Assembly: GCA_902478765.1 (NCBI GenBank)
Contig: CABSMN010000118.1
Location: 1-5,036 of the forward strand
Source: an uncultured Collinsella sp.
Lineage (GTDB): Bacteria > Actinomycetota > Coriobacteriia > Coriobacteriales > Coriobacteriaceae
DNA: 5,036 bases
Reading direction: 5' to 3'
Position numbers and translations under genes: made by a program. The notes under the pieces were generated by a model that did not search any database, was not told the DNA's origin, and saw only the letters and a program-made list of their open reading frames with translations. Numbering within the stretch: the first letter of the stretch is position 1; every line of letters begins with the position of its first letter. Below are positions 1 through 5,036 of this stretch, piece after piece.

Positions 1-1163
1 GCAGCGCGATCGTCATCGTCCAGGATGATCGGCACGATCGGCAGGTCGTACTTGCGGGCAAACTCAAAGTCGCGCTGGTCGCCGCAGGGAACGGCCATGA
101 CGGCACCGGTGCCGTAGTCGGCAACGACATAATCGGCAACCCACACGGGGACCTTCTCGCCGTTGACGGGGTTCACCACGTAGCGGCCCGTAAAGGCACC
201 GTGCTTCTCGAGGGTGCCCTGGGCACGCTCCACGGCAGAGATATGCTTGGAGTCCTCGACAATCTTGGTGACGGCCTCCTCGTACTCCGTGCCCTCGACA
301 AGCTCGTGCAGACGAGCGTACTCGGGAGCCAGGACAAAGAAGGAGACGCCAAAGAGCGTATCGGCACGCGTGGTGAAGACGGTGATCTTGCCCTCATCGC
401 CCTCGATGGGCTCACCATCCTGGTCGCACAGGGTAAAGTCGACCTCGGCGCCCTCGGAGCGGCCGATCCAGTTGGCCTGCATCTGCTTGACGCGCTCGGG
501 CCAGCCGGGGAGCTTCTCCAGGTCGTCGAGCAGCTCCTGAGAGTAATCGGTAATCTTGTAGTACCACTGCTCCAGGTCGCGCTTCTCGGGCTCGGTGCCA
601 CAGCGCCAGCACTTGCCATCGGTAACCTGCTCGTTGGCCAGAACGGTCTTGCAGGTGGGGCACCAGTTGACCGGGTTCTTCTTGCGGTAGACCAGGCCCT
701 TTTCCCACATCTTCTCAAAGATCCACTGACCCCAGCGGTAGTAGTCGGGGCTGCAGGTCTTGACCATGCGATCCAGATCGTAGGAGAAGCCCATGCGCTT
801 CATCGTGGCAAGCGCCTGGTCCATGTTCTTATACGTCCAGGCGGCAGCCTGCGTGTTGTGCTTGATGGCGGCGTTCTCGGCGGGCAGGCCAAAGGCGTCA
901 AAGCCCATGGGGTGCAGGACGTCGTAGCCGCGCATGCGGGCCTGACGGGCCATGGCATCGCCGATGGTATAGTTGCGCGCGTGGCCCATGTGCAGGTCGC
1001 CCGACGGATACGGGAACATCTCAAGCACGTACTTCTTGGGCTTGCTGTCGTCGGTGTCGACGGCAAAGAGGTTGGAGTCCTCCCAGGCCTTCATCCACTT
1101 GGACTCAATGGCCTGCGCGTCGTAGGCAGGAATCTCGTCCTTATGATCTGTGCAATCGCACAT
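1..1163 (-). CDS. leuS: Leucyl-tRNA synthetase, N-terminal part (cut by window edge)
   Basis: Cytoplasmic class I aminoacyl-tRNA synthetase that charges tRNA-Leu with leucine. 387 codons are visible, a bit under half of a usual LeuS of 800-plus residues; the rest lies left of base 1. Read from ATG at 1163, the Rossmann fold carries the HIGH-type motif HMGH at residues 58-61, after MFPYPSGDL. A CP1 zinc knuckle has Cys168/Cys171 (CPTC) and Cys185/Cys188 (CWRC). The editing domain follows, with the threonine-rich motif TTRADT at 264-269 and GTGAVMAVPCGDQRD at 351-365. The KMSKS motif and anticodon-binding domain are not in the window. The start is fixed by AAGGAG at 1169-1174, five bases upstream. 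The gene lies downstream of guaB on the same strand but is separated from it by a terminator and a long structured leader, so it probably has its own promoter. Oddity: the His usually seen in the editing motif (E. coli GHDQRD) is Gly361 here, while Asp362 is kept. Confidence 0.97.
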   Translation of the reverse strand, partial: MCDCTDHKDEIPAYDAQAIESKWMKAWEDSNLFAVDTDDSKPKKYVLEMFPYPSGDLHMGHARNYTIGDAMARQARMRGYDVLHPMGFDAFGLPAENAAIKHNTQAAAWTYKNMDQALATMKRMGFSYDLDRMVKTCSPDYYRWGQWIFEKMWEKGLVYRKKNPVNWCPTCKTVLANEQVTDGKCWRCGTEPEKRDLEQWYYKITDYSQELLDDLEKLPGWPERVKQMQANWIGRSEGAEVDFTLCDQDGEPIEGDEGKITVFTTRADTLFGVSFFVLAPEYARLHELVEGTEYEEAVTKIVEDSKHISAVERAQGTLEKHGAFTGRYVVNPVNGEKVPVWVADYVVADYGTGAVMAVPCGDQRDFEFARKYDLPIVPIILDDDDRA

Positions 1164-1173
1164 ATCAGCTCCT

Positions 1174-1314
1174 TTAATCTTAGCTGGGATCGGTCGGCTT
1201 GGCTTTATTCGCTACTGCGGACAGTCCTGCGCAAGACGAAGAGCACATTAAGTGCTCTTCTTTGCGTGCGGAACTTGTAGCGAACAAAGCCAAGCCGACC
1301 GACCCTAAGGTTAA
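1174..1314 (-). repeat. Giant hairpin / long inverted repeat forming the leuS leader
   Basis: Bases 1190-1215 pair with 1277-1302: 26 positions with a single non-Watson-Crick pair (1207/1285). That pair is G-U in the minus-strand RNA but A-C in the plus-strand RNA, which favours the leuS sense strand as the folded one. The stem continues outward as GGG 1186-1188 with CCC 1303-1305 past a one-base bulge. Further out, TTAATCTTAG at 1174-1183 pairs with CTAAGGTTAA at 1305-1314 with one imperfect pair. The interior holds CGCAA 1230-1234 with TTGCG 1262-1266, and a perfect 9-bp stem, 1238-1246 with 1252-1260, closing a 5-base loop. The base of the hairpin abuts the leuS ribosome site at 1169-1174. 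There is no U-run after it and no T-box consensus, so it is not an ordinary terminator or T-box. It may be a translational regulator, an RNA-processing site, or an inserted MITE-like palindrome; the pairing is directly visible, the role is not. Confidence 0.85.
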
Positions 1315-1322
1315 CTTGGATG

Positions 1323-1331
1323 ATGATAGCA
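1323..1331 (-). promoter_or_regulatory. Possible extended -10 promoter of leuS
   Basis: On the minus strand this reads TGCTATCAT, a TGn plus TATAAT-like extended -10 with five of six core bases matched. No good -35 is seen 16-18 bases upstream, where the guaB terminator lies, but extended -10 promoters can do without one. Transcription would begin near 1316, right at the base of the long hairpin, giving a leader of roughly 150 nt. This fits by position but is only a pattern match. Confidence 0.4.
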
Positions 1332-1339
1332 AATACGAC

Positions 1340-1374
1340 AAGCGAGATGCCTGCGACTTGCGGGCATCTCGCTT
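1340..1374 (-). terminator. Intrinsic terminator downstream of guaB
   Basis: A perfect 12-bp stem pairs 1340-1351 with 1363-1374 around an 11-base loop. It lies about 50 bases beyond the guaB stop and is followed on the minus strand by a T-rich stretch (TTGTCGTATTTGC), less clean than a pure U-run. The plus strand has a similar T-stretch (TTTATCT), but no plus-strand gene ends here, so the minus-strand role for guaB is the natural reading. It separates guaB transcription from leuS. Confidence 0.72.
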
Positions 1375-1388
1375 TATCTAAATAACGT

Positions 1389-1403
1389 GGTTGATACTCA
1401 ACC
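1389..1403. repeat. Small hairpin in the guaB 3' untranslated region
   Basis: GGTTGA at 1389-1394 and TCAACC at 1398-1403 form a perfect 6-bp stem with a 3-base loop, between the guaB stop codon and its main terminator. It may protect the mRNA 3' end or add to termination; it could also be chance. Confidence 0.4.
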
Positions 1404-1422
1404 TTTATGTGCAGCTCTTATC

Positions 1423-2934
1423 CTATCGATAAGACACAGACTGCTGCGAATCCTTAACGACAACGTCGTGGGCGCCGCCTTCGACGATGGAGGTCGAGCT
1501 CACCAGGGTCAGGCGTGCCTTTTCCTGGAGCTCGGGGATCGAGAGGGCACCGCAGTTGCACATCGTAGACTTGACCTTGTAGAGCGTGCCGCCCACGCCG
1601 TCCTTGAGGGAGCCGGCATAGGGAACGTAGGAGTCGACGCCCTCGACGAAGCTGAGCTTCGCGGCTCCGCCCAGGTCGTAGCGCTGCCAGTTGCGGGCAC
1701 GCGCAGAACCCTCGCCCCAGTACTCCTTCATGTACTGGCCGTTGACGTTGACGCGCTCGGTCGGGCTCTCGTCGAAGCGAGCGAAGTAGCGGCCCAGCAT
1801 CATAAAGTCAGCACCCATGGCAAGGGCGAGCGTCATGTGGTAGTCGTAGACGATGCCGCCGTCGGAGCACACGGGCACGTAGACACCGGTCTCCTCGTAG
1901 TACTCGTCACGGGCGCGGCAGACGTCGATCAGCGCGGTGGCCTGGCCACGGCCGATACCCTTGGTCTCGCGGGTAATGCAGATGGAGCCACCGCCGATAC
2001 CGACCTTGATGAAGTCGGCACCGCAGTCGGCCAAAAAGCGGAAGCCCTCGGCGTCGACGACGTTACCGGCACCGACCTTGACGTCCTCGCCGTAGTTAGC
2101 GCGGATCCACTCGATGGTGCGCTTCTGCCACTCGCTGAAGCCCTCGGAAGAGTCGATGCACAGGACATCGGCGCCGGCCTCGATGAGCAGCGGCACGCGC
2201 TCGGCATAGTCGCGGGTGTTGATACCGGCGCCGACCATGTAGCGCTTGTCGCCGTCGAGCAGCTCGTTGGGGTTGGTCTTGTGGCTGTCATAGTCCTTGC
2301 GGAAGACAATGCCCATGAGGTGATCGTTGTCGTCGACGATGGGCAGAGCGTTGAGCTTGTTGTCCCAGATGACGTCGTTGGCAACCTTGAGGCTGATGTT
2401 CTTGTCGCCCACGATGAGCTGCTCACGCGGGGTCATGAACTCAGAGACCTTCGTCTGGTGGTCATCGCGACTGGGGCGATAGTCACGGCTGGTGACGATG
2501 CCCAGGAGCTTACCCTTGGGAGTGCCGTCGTCGGTAACCGGCATGGTGGAATGACCGGTCTTCTCCTTGAGCTCGATGACCTGCTCCATGGTCATGTCGG
2601 GGGTCAGCGTGGAATCGGACTGAACAAAGCCGGCCTTGTGATCCTTGACGGCCTTGACCATAGCGGCCTCGGACTCGGCGCTCTGGGAACCGTAAATGAA
2701 GGACAGGCCACCCTCGGTAGCGAGCGCGACACCCATGTCGACGCCCGAGACGGACTGCATGATGGCGGAAACCATGGGGATGTTCAGGGTGATTGCCGGC
2801 TTCTCACCGCGCTTAAAGCGGGTTAGCGGCGTCTTAAGAGAGACGTTGTTGGGGATGCACTGCGAGGACGAGTAACCAGGGACCAGCAGATACTCCGAAA
2901 ACGTGTGGGACTCACCGGGAAAGAACGTAGCCAT
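1423..2934 (-). CDS. guaB: IMP dehydrogenase, Tritrichomonas foetus type, complete
   Basis: Oxidises IMP to XMP with NAD+, the committing step of guanine nucleotide synthesis in the cytoplasm. The 503-residue protein is a (beta/alpha)8 barrel interrupted by a CBS-domain pair at about residues 105-220 ([19 protein letters not shown] near 196-214). The catalytic loop is [11 protein letters not shown] with nucleophile Cys319. Asp261 lies in [11 protein letters not shown], Asp358 in CSDGG, and the flap has Arg418-Tyr419 in NWQRYDLGG. Most bacterial enzymes have GPGSICTTR; the GGGSICITR version, the 503-residue length and the numbering of Cys319, Asp358, Arg418 and Tyr419 match what I recall of the T. 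foetus enzyme. Lys310 and Glu431, linked in T. foetus to weak mycophenolic acid binding, are also present, so low sensitivity to that drug is inferred. Start: ATG at 2934 with AAGGAG at 2939-2944, four bases upstream. The gene is divergent from the small regulator and ends at a hairpin terminator. Confidence 0.97.
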   Translation of the reverse strand: MATFFPGESHTFSEYLLVPGYSSSQCIPNNVSLKTPLTRFKRGEKPAITLNIPMVSAIMQSVSGVDMGVALATEGGLSFIYGSQSAESEAAMVKAVKDHKAGFVQSDSTLTPDMTMEQVIELKEKTGHSTMPVTDDGTPKGKLLGIVTSRDYRPSRDDHQTKVSEFMTPREQLIVGDKNISLKVANDVIWDNKLNALPIVDDNDHLMGIVFRKDYDSHKTNPNELLDGDKRYMVGAGINTRDYAERVPLLIEAGADVLCIDSSEGFSEWQKRTIEWIRANYGEDVKVGAGNVVDAEGFRFLADCGADFIKVGIGGGSICITRETKGIGRGQATALIDVCRARDEYYEETGVYVPVCSDGGIVYDYHMTLALAMGADFMMLGRYFARFDESPTERVNVNGQYMKEYWGEGSARARNWQRYDLGGAAKLSFVEGVDSYVPYAGSLKDGVGGTLYKVKSTMCNCGALSIPELQEKARLTLVSSTSIVEGGAHDVVVKDSQQSVSYR

Positions 2935-2984
2935 GTTTCTCCTTTTTCCATGCGACCGGTCGGCTGCAGGCCTCGTGGGACCCA

Positions 2985-3011
2985 GCCCAACCTTGGGCGC
3001 CCAATACTGGG
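2985..3011. promoter_or_regulatory. Cluster of alternating inverted repeats in the guaB leader
   Basis: GCCCAA (2985-2990), TTGGGC (2993-2998) and GCCCAA (2999-3004) lie next to each other, so the middle block can pair with either neighbour; 2993-3004 is a perfect 12-base palindrome. A further CCCA/TGGG pair spans 3000-3011. The cluster lies at or just after the predicted guaB transcription start, a place where a dimeric repressor could bind or where alternative RNA hairpins could form. The symmetry is seen; the role is inferred. Confidence 0.4.
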
Positions 3012-3013
3012 GA

Positions 3014-3042
3014 AGTATCTTAACGCACTTTGACTGCTACAA
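3014..3042 (-). promoter_or_regulatory. Candidate guaB promoter
   Basis: On the minus strand, TTGTAG (3037-3042) and GATACT (3014-3019) are separated by exactly 17 bases, matching sigma-70-type -35 and -10 boxes at three and four of six positions. Transcription would start near 3007, about 70 bases before the guaB ATG. It overlaps the proposed -10 of the divergent regulator gene. Confidence 0.4.
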
Positions 3043-3043
3043 T
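3035..3043 (+). promoter_or_regulatory. Candidate extended -10 promoter of the ModE-like gene
   Basis: TGCTACAAT is a TGn extension plus a five-of-six match to TATAAT. There is no convincing -35 at standard spacing. The transcript would start near 3050, about 78 bases before the ATG. The box lies on top of the predicted -35 of guaB, so only one of the two divergent promoters could be occupied at a time. Confidence 0.42.
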
Positions 3044-3127
3044 GCATGATTTAAGAAGAGCACACGAGGGTTTGACGCAGGCTTTGCGTTTGCCCAGCAA
3101 ACACTTTAGCGGGGAGACGTGGAGCGT

Positions 3128-3472
3128 ATGGAGTACAAGACGACGGCAAAGTTGGTCATTCAAGCGTGCGACAAGGATCTGCCGGGCGTCTTCGGCCACG
3201 GCTGCGTCTTGCTGCTGCAAGGTATCGCCCGCGAGCACTCGCTCAACCGTGCCGCCAAGAGCATGGGCATGGCGTATTCCAAGGCCTGGCGCATTGTGAA
3301 CGAAGCCGAAGGCCAGCTAGGCTGCAAGCTCATCGAGCGCGACGGCGCCCGCGGATCCACCCTCACCCCCGCCGGCGAGCGAGCCATCGCGGTCTACGAG
3401 ACGTTGCAGGGCGAGATCAACCAAGTAATTGCAACAAGGGCCAACGATCTCATCGCCAGCATCAAAGAGTAG
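3128..3472 (+). CDS. Stand-alone ModE-type winged helix-turn-helix regulator
   Basis: A 114-residue protein made almost wholly of the LysR-like winged helix seen at the N-terminus of ModE. The helix-turn-helix is at about residues 32-62, with the family pattern GI.R..SL..AA..MGM.YSKAW.I..EAE; the wing follows at 65-83 (LGCKLIERDGARGSTLTPAGE), then a C-terminal helix likely used for dimerisation. The molybdate-binding domains of full-length ModE (about 260 residues) are absent, so there is no visible ligand site and molybdate control cannot be assumed. No mod or molybdopterin genes are nearby. I chose ATG at 3128, with GGAG at 3121-3124 and GGGGAG at 3111-3116 upstream; a GTG at 3119 in the same frame would add three residues. 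It is divergent from guaB across an intergenic region with overlapping promoters, so it may control guaB, itself, or a distant target. Confidence 0.85.
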   Translation: MEYKTTAKLVIQACDKDLPGVFGHGCVLLLQGIAREHSLNRAAKSMGMAYSKAWRIVNEAEGQLGCKLIERDGARGSTLTPAGERAIAVYETLQGEINQVIATRANDLIASIKE

Positions 3473-3494
3473 CCAATTTGGGACGGGGCTTTTT
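3471..3494 (+). terminator. Weak candidate terminator after the ModE-like gene
   Basis: AGCC at 3471-3474 can pair with GGCT at 3487-3490, directly followed by TTTT. The stem is only four base pairs with a 12-base loop, so it is weak alone; the stronger palindrome further downstream may do the work instead. Confidence 0.25.
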
Positions 3495-3512
3495 AGCTGC
3501 ACAACCCCTTCT

Positions 3513-3587
3513 CATAAGTTGCGGTGAAATAGGGACTGTTTATGCCGATAAAGCCGTAAATCAATCCCTATTTCACCGCAACTTATG
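3513..3587. repeat. Perfect 23-bp inverted repeat, small palindromic element
   Basis: Bases 3513-3535 and 3565-3587 are perfect reverse complements over 23 positions, flanking a 29-base centre. The centre itself can fold (TTTAT 3539-3543 with ATAAA 3548-3552 around GCCG). The arms include GTTGCGGTGAAATAGGGA. The element lies in the 133-base gap between two convergent genes, and neither strand has a good U-run after the stem, so it is not a classic terminator though it could still block read-through. Its shape, about 75 bases of long perfect arms in a non-coding gap, resembles small dispersed palindromic or MITE-like repeats. That it is multicopy is a suspicion that cannot be tested in this window. 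Confidence 0.8.
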
Positions 3588-3605
3588 GAGTTGAGGATGA
3601 TTTAG

Positions 3606-4616
3606 CTAGTTGCGAAGAGCGTTGTCTAGGGTGGCCGCAACTATCAAGGGATTGTCGGTGCCGGCAAAGAGGCGGATGGTGCTCCCCTGCTTGCCACGTG
3701 GGGCCGAAAGGCGCGTCGTTGCGCCGCCGGCAGGCGATGTGCGAAACTCCCCCGGCAAAGCGTCGAACAGCTCTCCCGCGCTACGCTCGATAAGGTCAAA
3801 TTCAACTGCCGGGCCAAAGCCGTGCTCGAGGATTCCCGTTGCAACCGCATGGTCGGGATGCGAGCTCAGTCCGGGATAGCGCACGTTGCGCACCATCTCG
3901 TTGGCGGCCAGATACTCGGCCAGCGCACGGGCGCGATCGAAATGCGCCTGCATGCGGGTATCGAGCGAGTCCAGCCCGCGCTCCAGCACAGCGGCCTCGT
4001 CAGAAGGCAAATTAAGCTTGGCCAAGCCACAGCTCTCAAGCAGGGCATGCGCGCACTCAGCCGCGGCATCCACACGATGGCGCTTGAGCTGAGAGCGCGC
4101 CACCGAAGCGGCAACGAGCTTGCGCGGAGCCCTACCTGCACACACGCGATCGAGCGCTTCGAGGGACAGCACAGCACCCAGCCGCAGCGGATCGCAGCCA
4201 AAAGCCGACGCCACGGTGTTGTCCACAACCAGCAGCGCATGGGCCTCACGCGCTGCGCGGCCCAGAGCGCGAAGGTCGGGAACGCGCAGACCAAACCCGC
4301 CGATAGAGTTCACAAACCACCACAGGTGCGGCCCCTCGGCATCAAACGAAGCATCAAAATCCTCGGACGCGGCAGTAAACGCCGCAACCGACGGCGGGTC
4401 CACAAGCACAACATCACAGCCTTCAAAGCCGTGCGCAAACGCATCGGCAAAGTCATCCGCAAAGGCCACCAGACGGTCACCGGGACGCACAATACCCAAC
4501 AGCGACAGAGCCGCCGGCACATGCGGGGCCGCAACAAGACGCGCCTCGCGCGCACTGGACCTCAAAGCCCAGGCCTCTTCTAGCTGCTGTACATCCACGC
4601 GGCACCGTCCCTTCAT
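3606..4616 (-). CDS. Degenerate Cys/Met-metabolism PLP-fold protein, probable pseudoenzyme
   Basis: Shares the fold of cystathionine gamma-synthase, cystathionine lyase and O-acetylhomoserine sulfhydrylase, but its catalytic core is eroded. From ATG at 4616 it has 336 residues against about 380-400 for the family; the N-terminal arm is missing. Recognisable parts are LLGIVRPGDRLVAF (39-52), LLVVDNTVASAFG (128-140), VRYPGLSSHPDHAVA and a C-terminal TIRLFAGTDNP with the carboxylate-binding Arg kept. Asp132 corresponds to the pyridine-nitrogen Asp. The residue 25 later, where the family has the PLP-binding Lys (SATKY), is Arg157 (EALDRV). The YGGT-type loop is DDFADAF and the ESPTNP loop is VNSIGG. 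It likely cannot form the usual internal aldimine, so a structural, regulatory or novel role is inferred. The frame is intact with no stops, arguing against a plain pseudogene. Start unsure: the ATG lies just after a terminator with no ribosome site; GTG at 4598 with AAGGGA nine bases upstream is an alternative. Confidence 0.8.
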   Translation of the reverse strand: MKGRCRVDVQQLEEAWALRSSAREARLVAAPHVPAALSLLGIVRPGDRLVAFADDFADAFAHGFEGCDVVLVDPPSVAAFTAASEDFDASFDAEGPHLWWFVNSIGGFGLRVPDLRALGRAAREAHALLVVDNTVASAFGCDPLRLGAVLSLEALDRVCAGRAPRKLVAASVARSQLKRHRVDAAAECAHALLESCGLAKLNLPSDEAAVLERGLDSLDTRMQAHFDRARALAEYLAANEMVRNVRYPGLSSHPDHAVATGILEHGFGPAVEFDLIERSAGELFDALPGEFRTSPAGGATTRLSAPRGKQGSTIRLFAGTDNPLIVAATLDNALRN

Positions 4617-4620
4617 AAGC

Positions 4621-4656
4621 AAAAACCCACGATGCGGGTGTTCCCCGCATCGTGGG
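4621..4656 (-). terminator. Strong intrinsic terminator after the GH32 gene
   Basis: A perfect 13-bp GC-rich stem (4626-4638 with 4644-4656), a 5-base loop, and a run of five T on the minus strand (4621-4625). It lies 38 bases past the stop codon of the GH32 gene and reads in the same direction. Its U-run ends only four bases before the ATG of the next gene, leaving no room for a separate promoter between them. Confidence 0.92.
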
Positions 4657-4666
4657 CAACGGCTGC

Positions 4667-4672
4667 AGTATA
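4667..4672 (-). promoter_or_regulatory. Possible -10 box upstream of the terminator hairpin
   Basis: TATACT on the minus strand matches five of six -10 bases. No good -35 lies at standard spacing. If used, the transcript would start near 4660 and carry the terminator hairpin at its very 5' end ahead of the PLP-fold gene, acting as a leader attenuator. Speculative. Confidence 0.25.
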
Positions 4673-4694
4673 GCGCCGATAGACGACCAATCGC

Positions 4695-5021
4695 CTAGAT
4701 GTTGAGCGTGTGATAGGTCACGTTCGCGCCTGGAGCGTCAACGGTCACGCCATAGGCCTCGGGATAGATGCGCGTCGAAAACACGAGTGCGCCATCGTTC
4801 ACAAACACCTCGACCGACGAAACATCGCCAACAATGCGCACGTTACGAACCTCGTCGACGGGCTCCCAACGCACGGTGCGACCGCAGCCGGCAGAAGCGC
4901 GGCTCTCATCGGTAAATCGCATCTCAAAGCGCGAGGGCAGTTCGCCCTCGGCGGGCACAAACGCCAACTTCAGCTCGCCATCAACGGTCGCGGCAAACGC
5001 GTCGTCAACACCGTCGACAAC
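4695..5021 (-). CDS. GH32 beta-fructosidase, C-terminal fragment (cut by contig end)
   Basis: The last 108 residues of a glycoside hydrolase family 32 enzyme (sucrose or sucrose-6-phosphate hydrolase, invertase or related fructosidase), which cleaves terminal beta-fructosides. Only the C-terminal beta-sandwich is present. Its hallmark is the pair VSSVEVFVNDG and LVFSTRIYPE, typical of GH32 ends, preceded by VRNVRIVGD. The catalytic five-bladed propeller, with the NDPNG, RDP and EC motifs, lies beyond the contig end, so substrate specificity and the exact gene (scrB, sacA or other) cannot be settled. The frame runs without a break into the adapter at 5022-5036. The apparent GTG start there and five extra residues (MYKRQ) are artefact, so no true start exists in the window. 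The gene ends at TAG (4695-4697) and is followed by a strong terminator. Confidence 0.85.
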   Translation of the reverse strand, partial: VVDGVDDAFAATVDGELKLAFVPAEGELPSRFEMRFTDESRASAGCGRTVRWEPVDEVRNVRIVGDVSSVEVFVNDGALVFSTRIYPEAYGVTVDAPGANVTYHTLNI

Positions 5022-5036
5022 CTGTCTCTTATACAC
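5022..5036. other. Tn5/Nextera mosaic-end adapter remnant at contig end
   Basis: CTGTCTCTTATACAC is the first 15 bases of the 19-base Tn5 mosaic end used in Nextera libraries. It sits exactly at the sequence edge, as expected for untrimmed adapter, and is not genomic. Read on the minus strand it encodes GTG-TAT-AAG-AGA-CAG, the well-known false peptide VYKRQ or MYKRQ seen in contaminated protein databases. Confidence 0.95.

Noticed and set aside
201..1280. Long plus-strand open frame (359 codons) opposite leuS
   Set aside because: It is antisense to clearly recognised LeuS motifs; the predicted peptide is a Leu/Val/Gly-rich shadow with no domain, arising from GC-rich codon bias.
1164..1316. 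T-box riboswitch upstream of leuS
   Set aside because: Expected from many Gram-positive leuS genes, but I find no AGGGTGGNACCGCG-like T-box sequence and no terminator/antiterminator pair; the region is a single long hairpin.
1181..1316. Leucine leader peptide within the leuS leader (minus strand, open down to TAA just before the ribosome site)
   Set aside because: The frame is open, but Leu codons are scattered rather than clustered, no start has a ribosome site, and open frames on both strands are expected in a palindrome.
1199..1381. Small plus-strand open frame of 60 codons
   Set aside because: It runs through the inverted repeat and the guaB terminator, has no ribosome site or recognisable domain, and is explained by the non-coding structures.
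1387..2826. Plus-strand open frame (479 codons) opposite guaB
   Set aside because: It mirrors a complete IMPDH with every catalytic residue; the composition is typical of an antisense shadow and there is no ribosome site.
2957..2965. CGGTCGGCT shared by the guaB leader and the long hairpin arm (1191-1199)
   Set aside because: Only nine bases match with no extension or symmetry; too short to call a shared operator.
3822..4583. Plus-strand open frame (253 codons) opposite the PLP-fold gene
   Set aside because: The minus-strand frame shows clear family motifs over its length, while this one gives a basic, domain-free peptide; treated as a shadow despite the degenerate state of the PLP-fold protein.
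4695..5036. A complete 113-residue protein starting at the contig edge
   Set aside because: The start codon and first five residues are adapter sequence; the real gene continues beyond the contig.

Overview
The window looks like a chromosomal piece of a fairly GC-rich Gram-positive of the Coriobacteriia, most probably Collinsella or a close relative. This rests on codon use, the recognised proteins, the AAGGAG-type ribosome sites and short intergenic gaps rich in palindromes. It is an inference; no 16S or other decisive marker is present. The right edge is the true end of an assembled contig: the last 15 bases are Tn5/Nextera mosaic-end adapter, not genome.

Layout from left to right: (1) 1-1163, minus strand, the N-terminal 387 codons of leucyl-tRNA synthetase (leuS), cut by the window edge. 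(2) 1164-1422, the leuS leader and the guaB 3' region. It holds a guaB terminator hairpin (1340-1374), a possible extended -10 for leuS (1323-1331) and a very long, nearly perfect inverted repeat (1174-1314) that would fold almost the whole leuS leader into one hairpin ending at the ribosome-binding site. (3) 1423-2934, minus, a complete 503-residue IMP dehydrogenase (guaB) of the divergent Tritrichomonas foetus type, with all key residues at the same numbers as the protist enzyme. (4) 2935-3127, a divergent control region with overlapping back-to-back promoters. (5) 3128-3472, plus, a small stand-alone ModE-type winged-helix regulator. (6) 3473-3605, a convergent gap containing a perfect 23-bp inverted repeat that resembles a small dispersed palindromic element. 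(7) 3606-4616, minus, a shortened Cys/Met-metabolism PLP-fold protein that seems to have lost the PLP lysine (Arg at that position) and other cofactor contacts, so probably a pseudoenzyme. (8) 4621-4656, a strong minus-strand terminator. (9) 4695-5021, minus, the C-terminal 108 residues of a GH32 beta-fructosidase, then adapter.

Functionally this is a housekeeping stretch (translation, guanine nucleotide synthesis) next to sugar hydrolysis, with no obvious single pathway. The points most worth a second look are the degenerate PLP-fold protein, the giant hairpin in the leuS leader, the protist-like IMPDH, the perfect palindrome at 3513-3587 and the adapter remnant, which creates a false protein start. 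I see no CRISPR, tRNA, rRNA, integrase or transposase gene.
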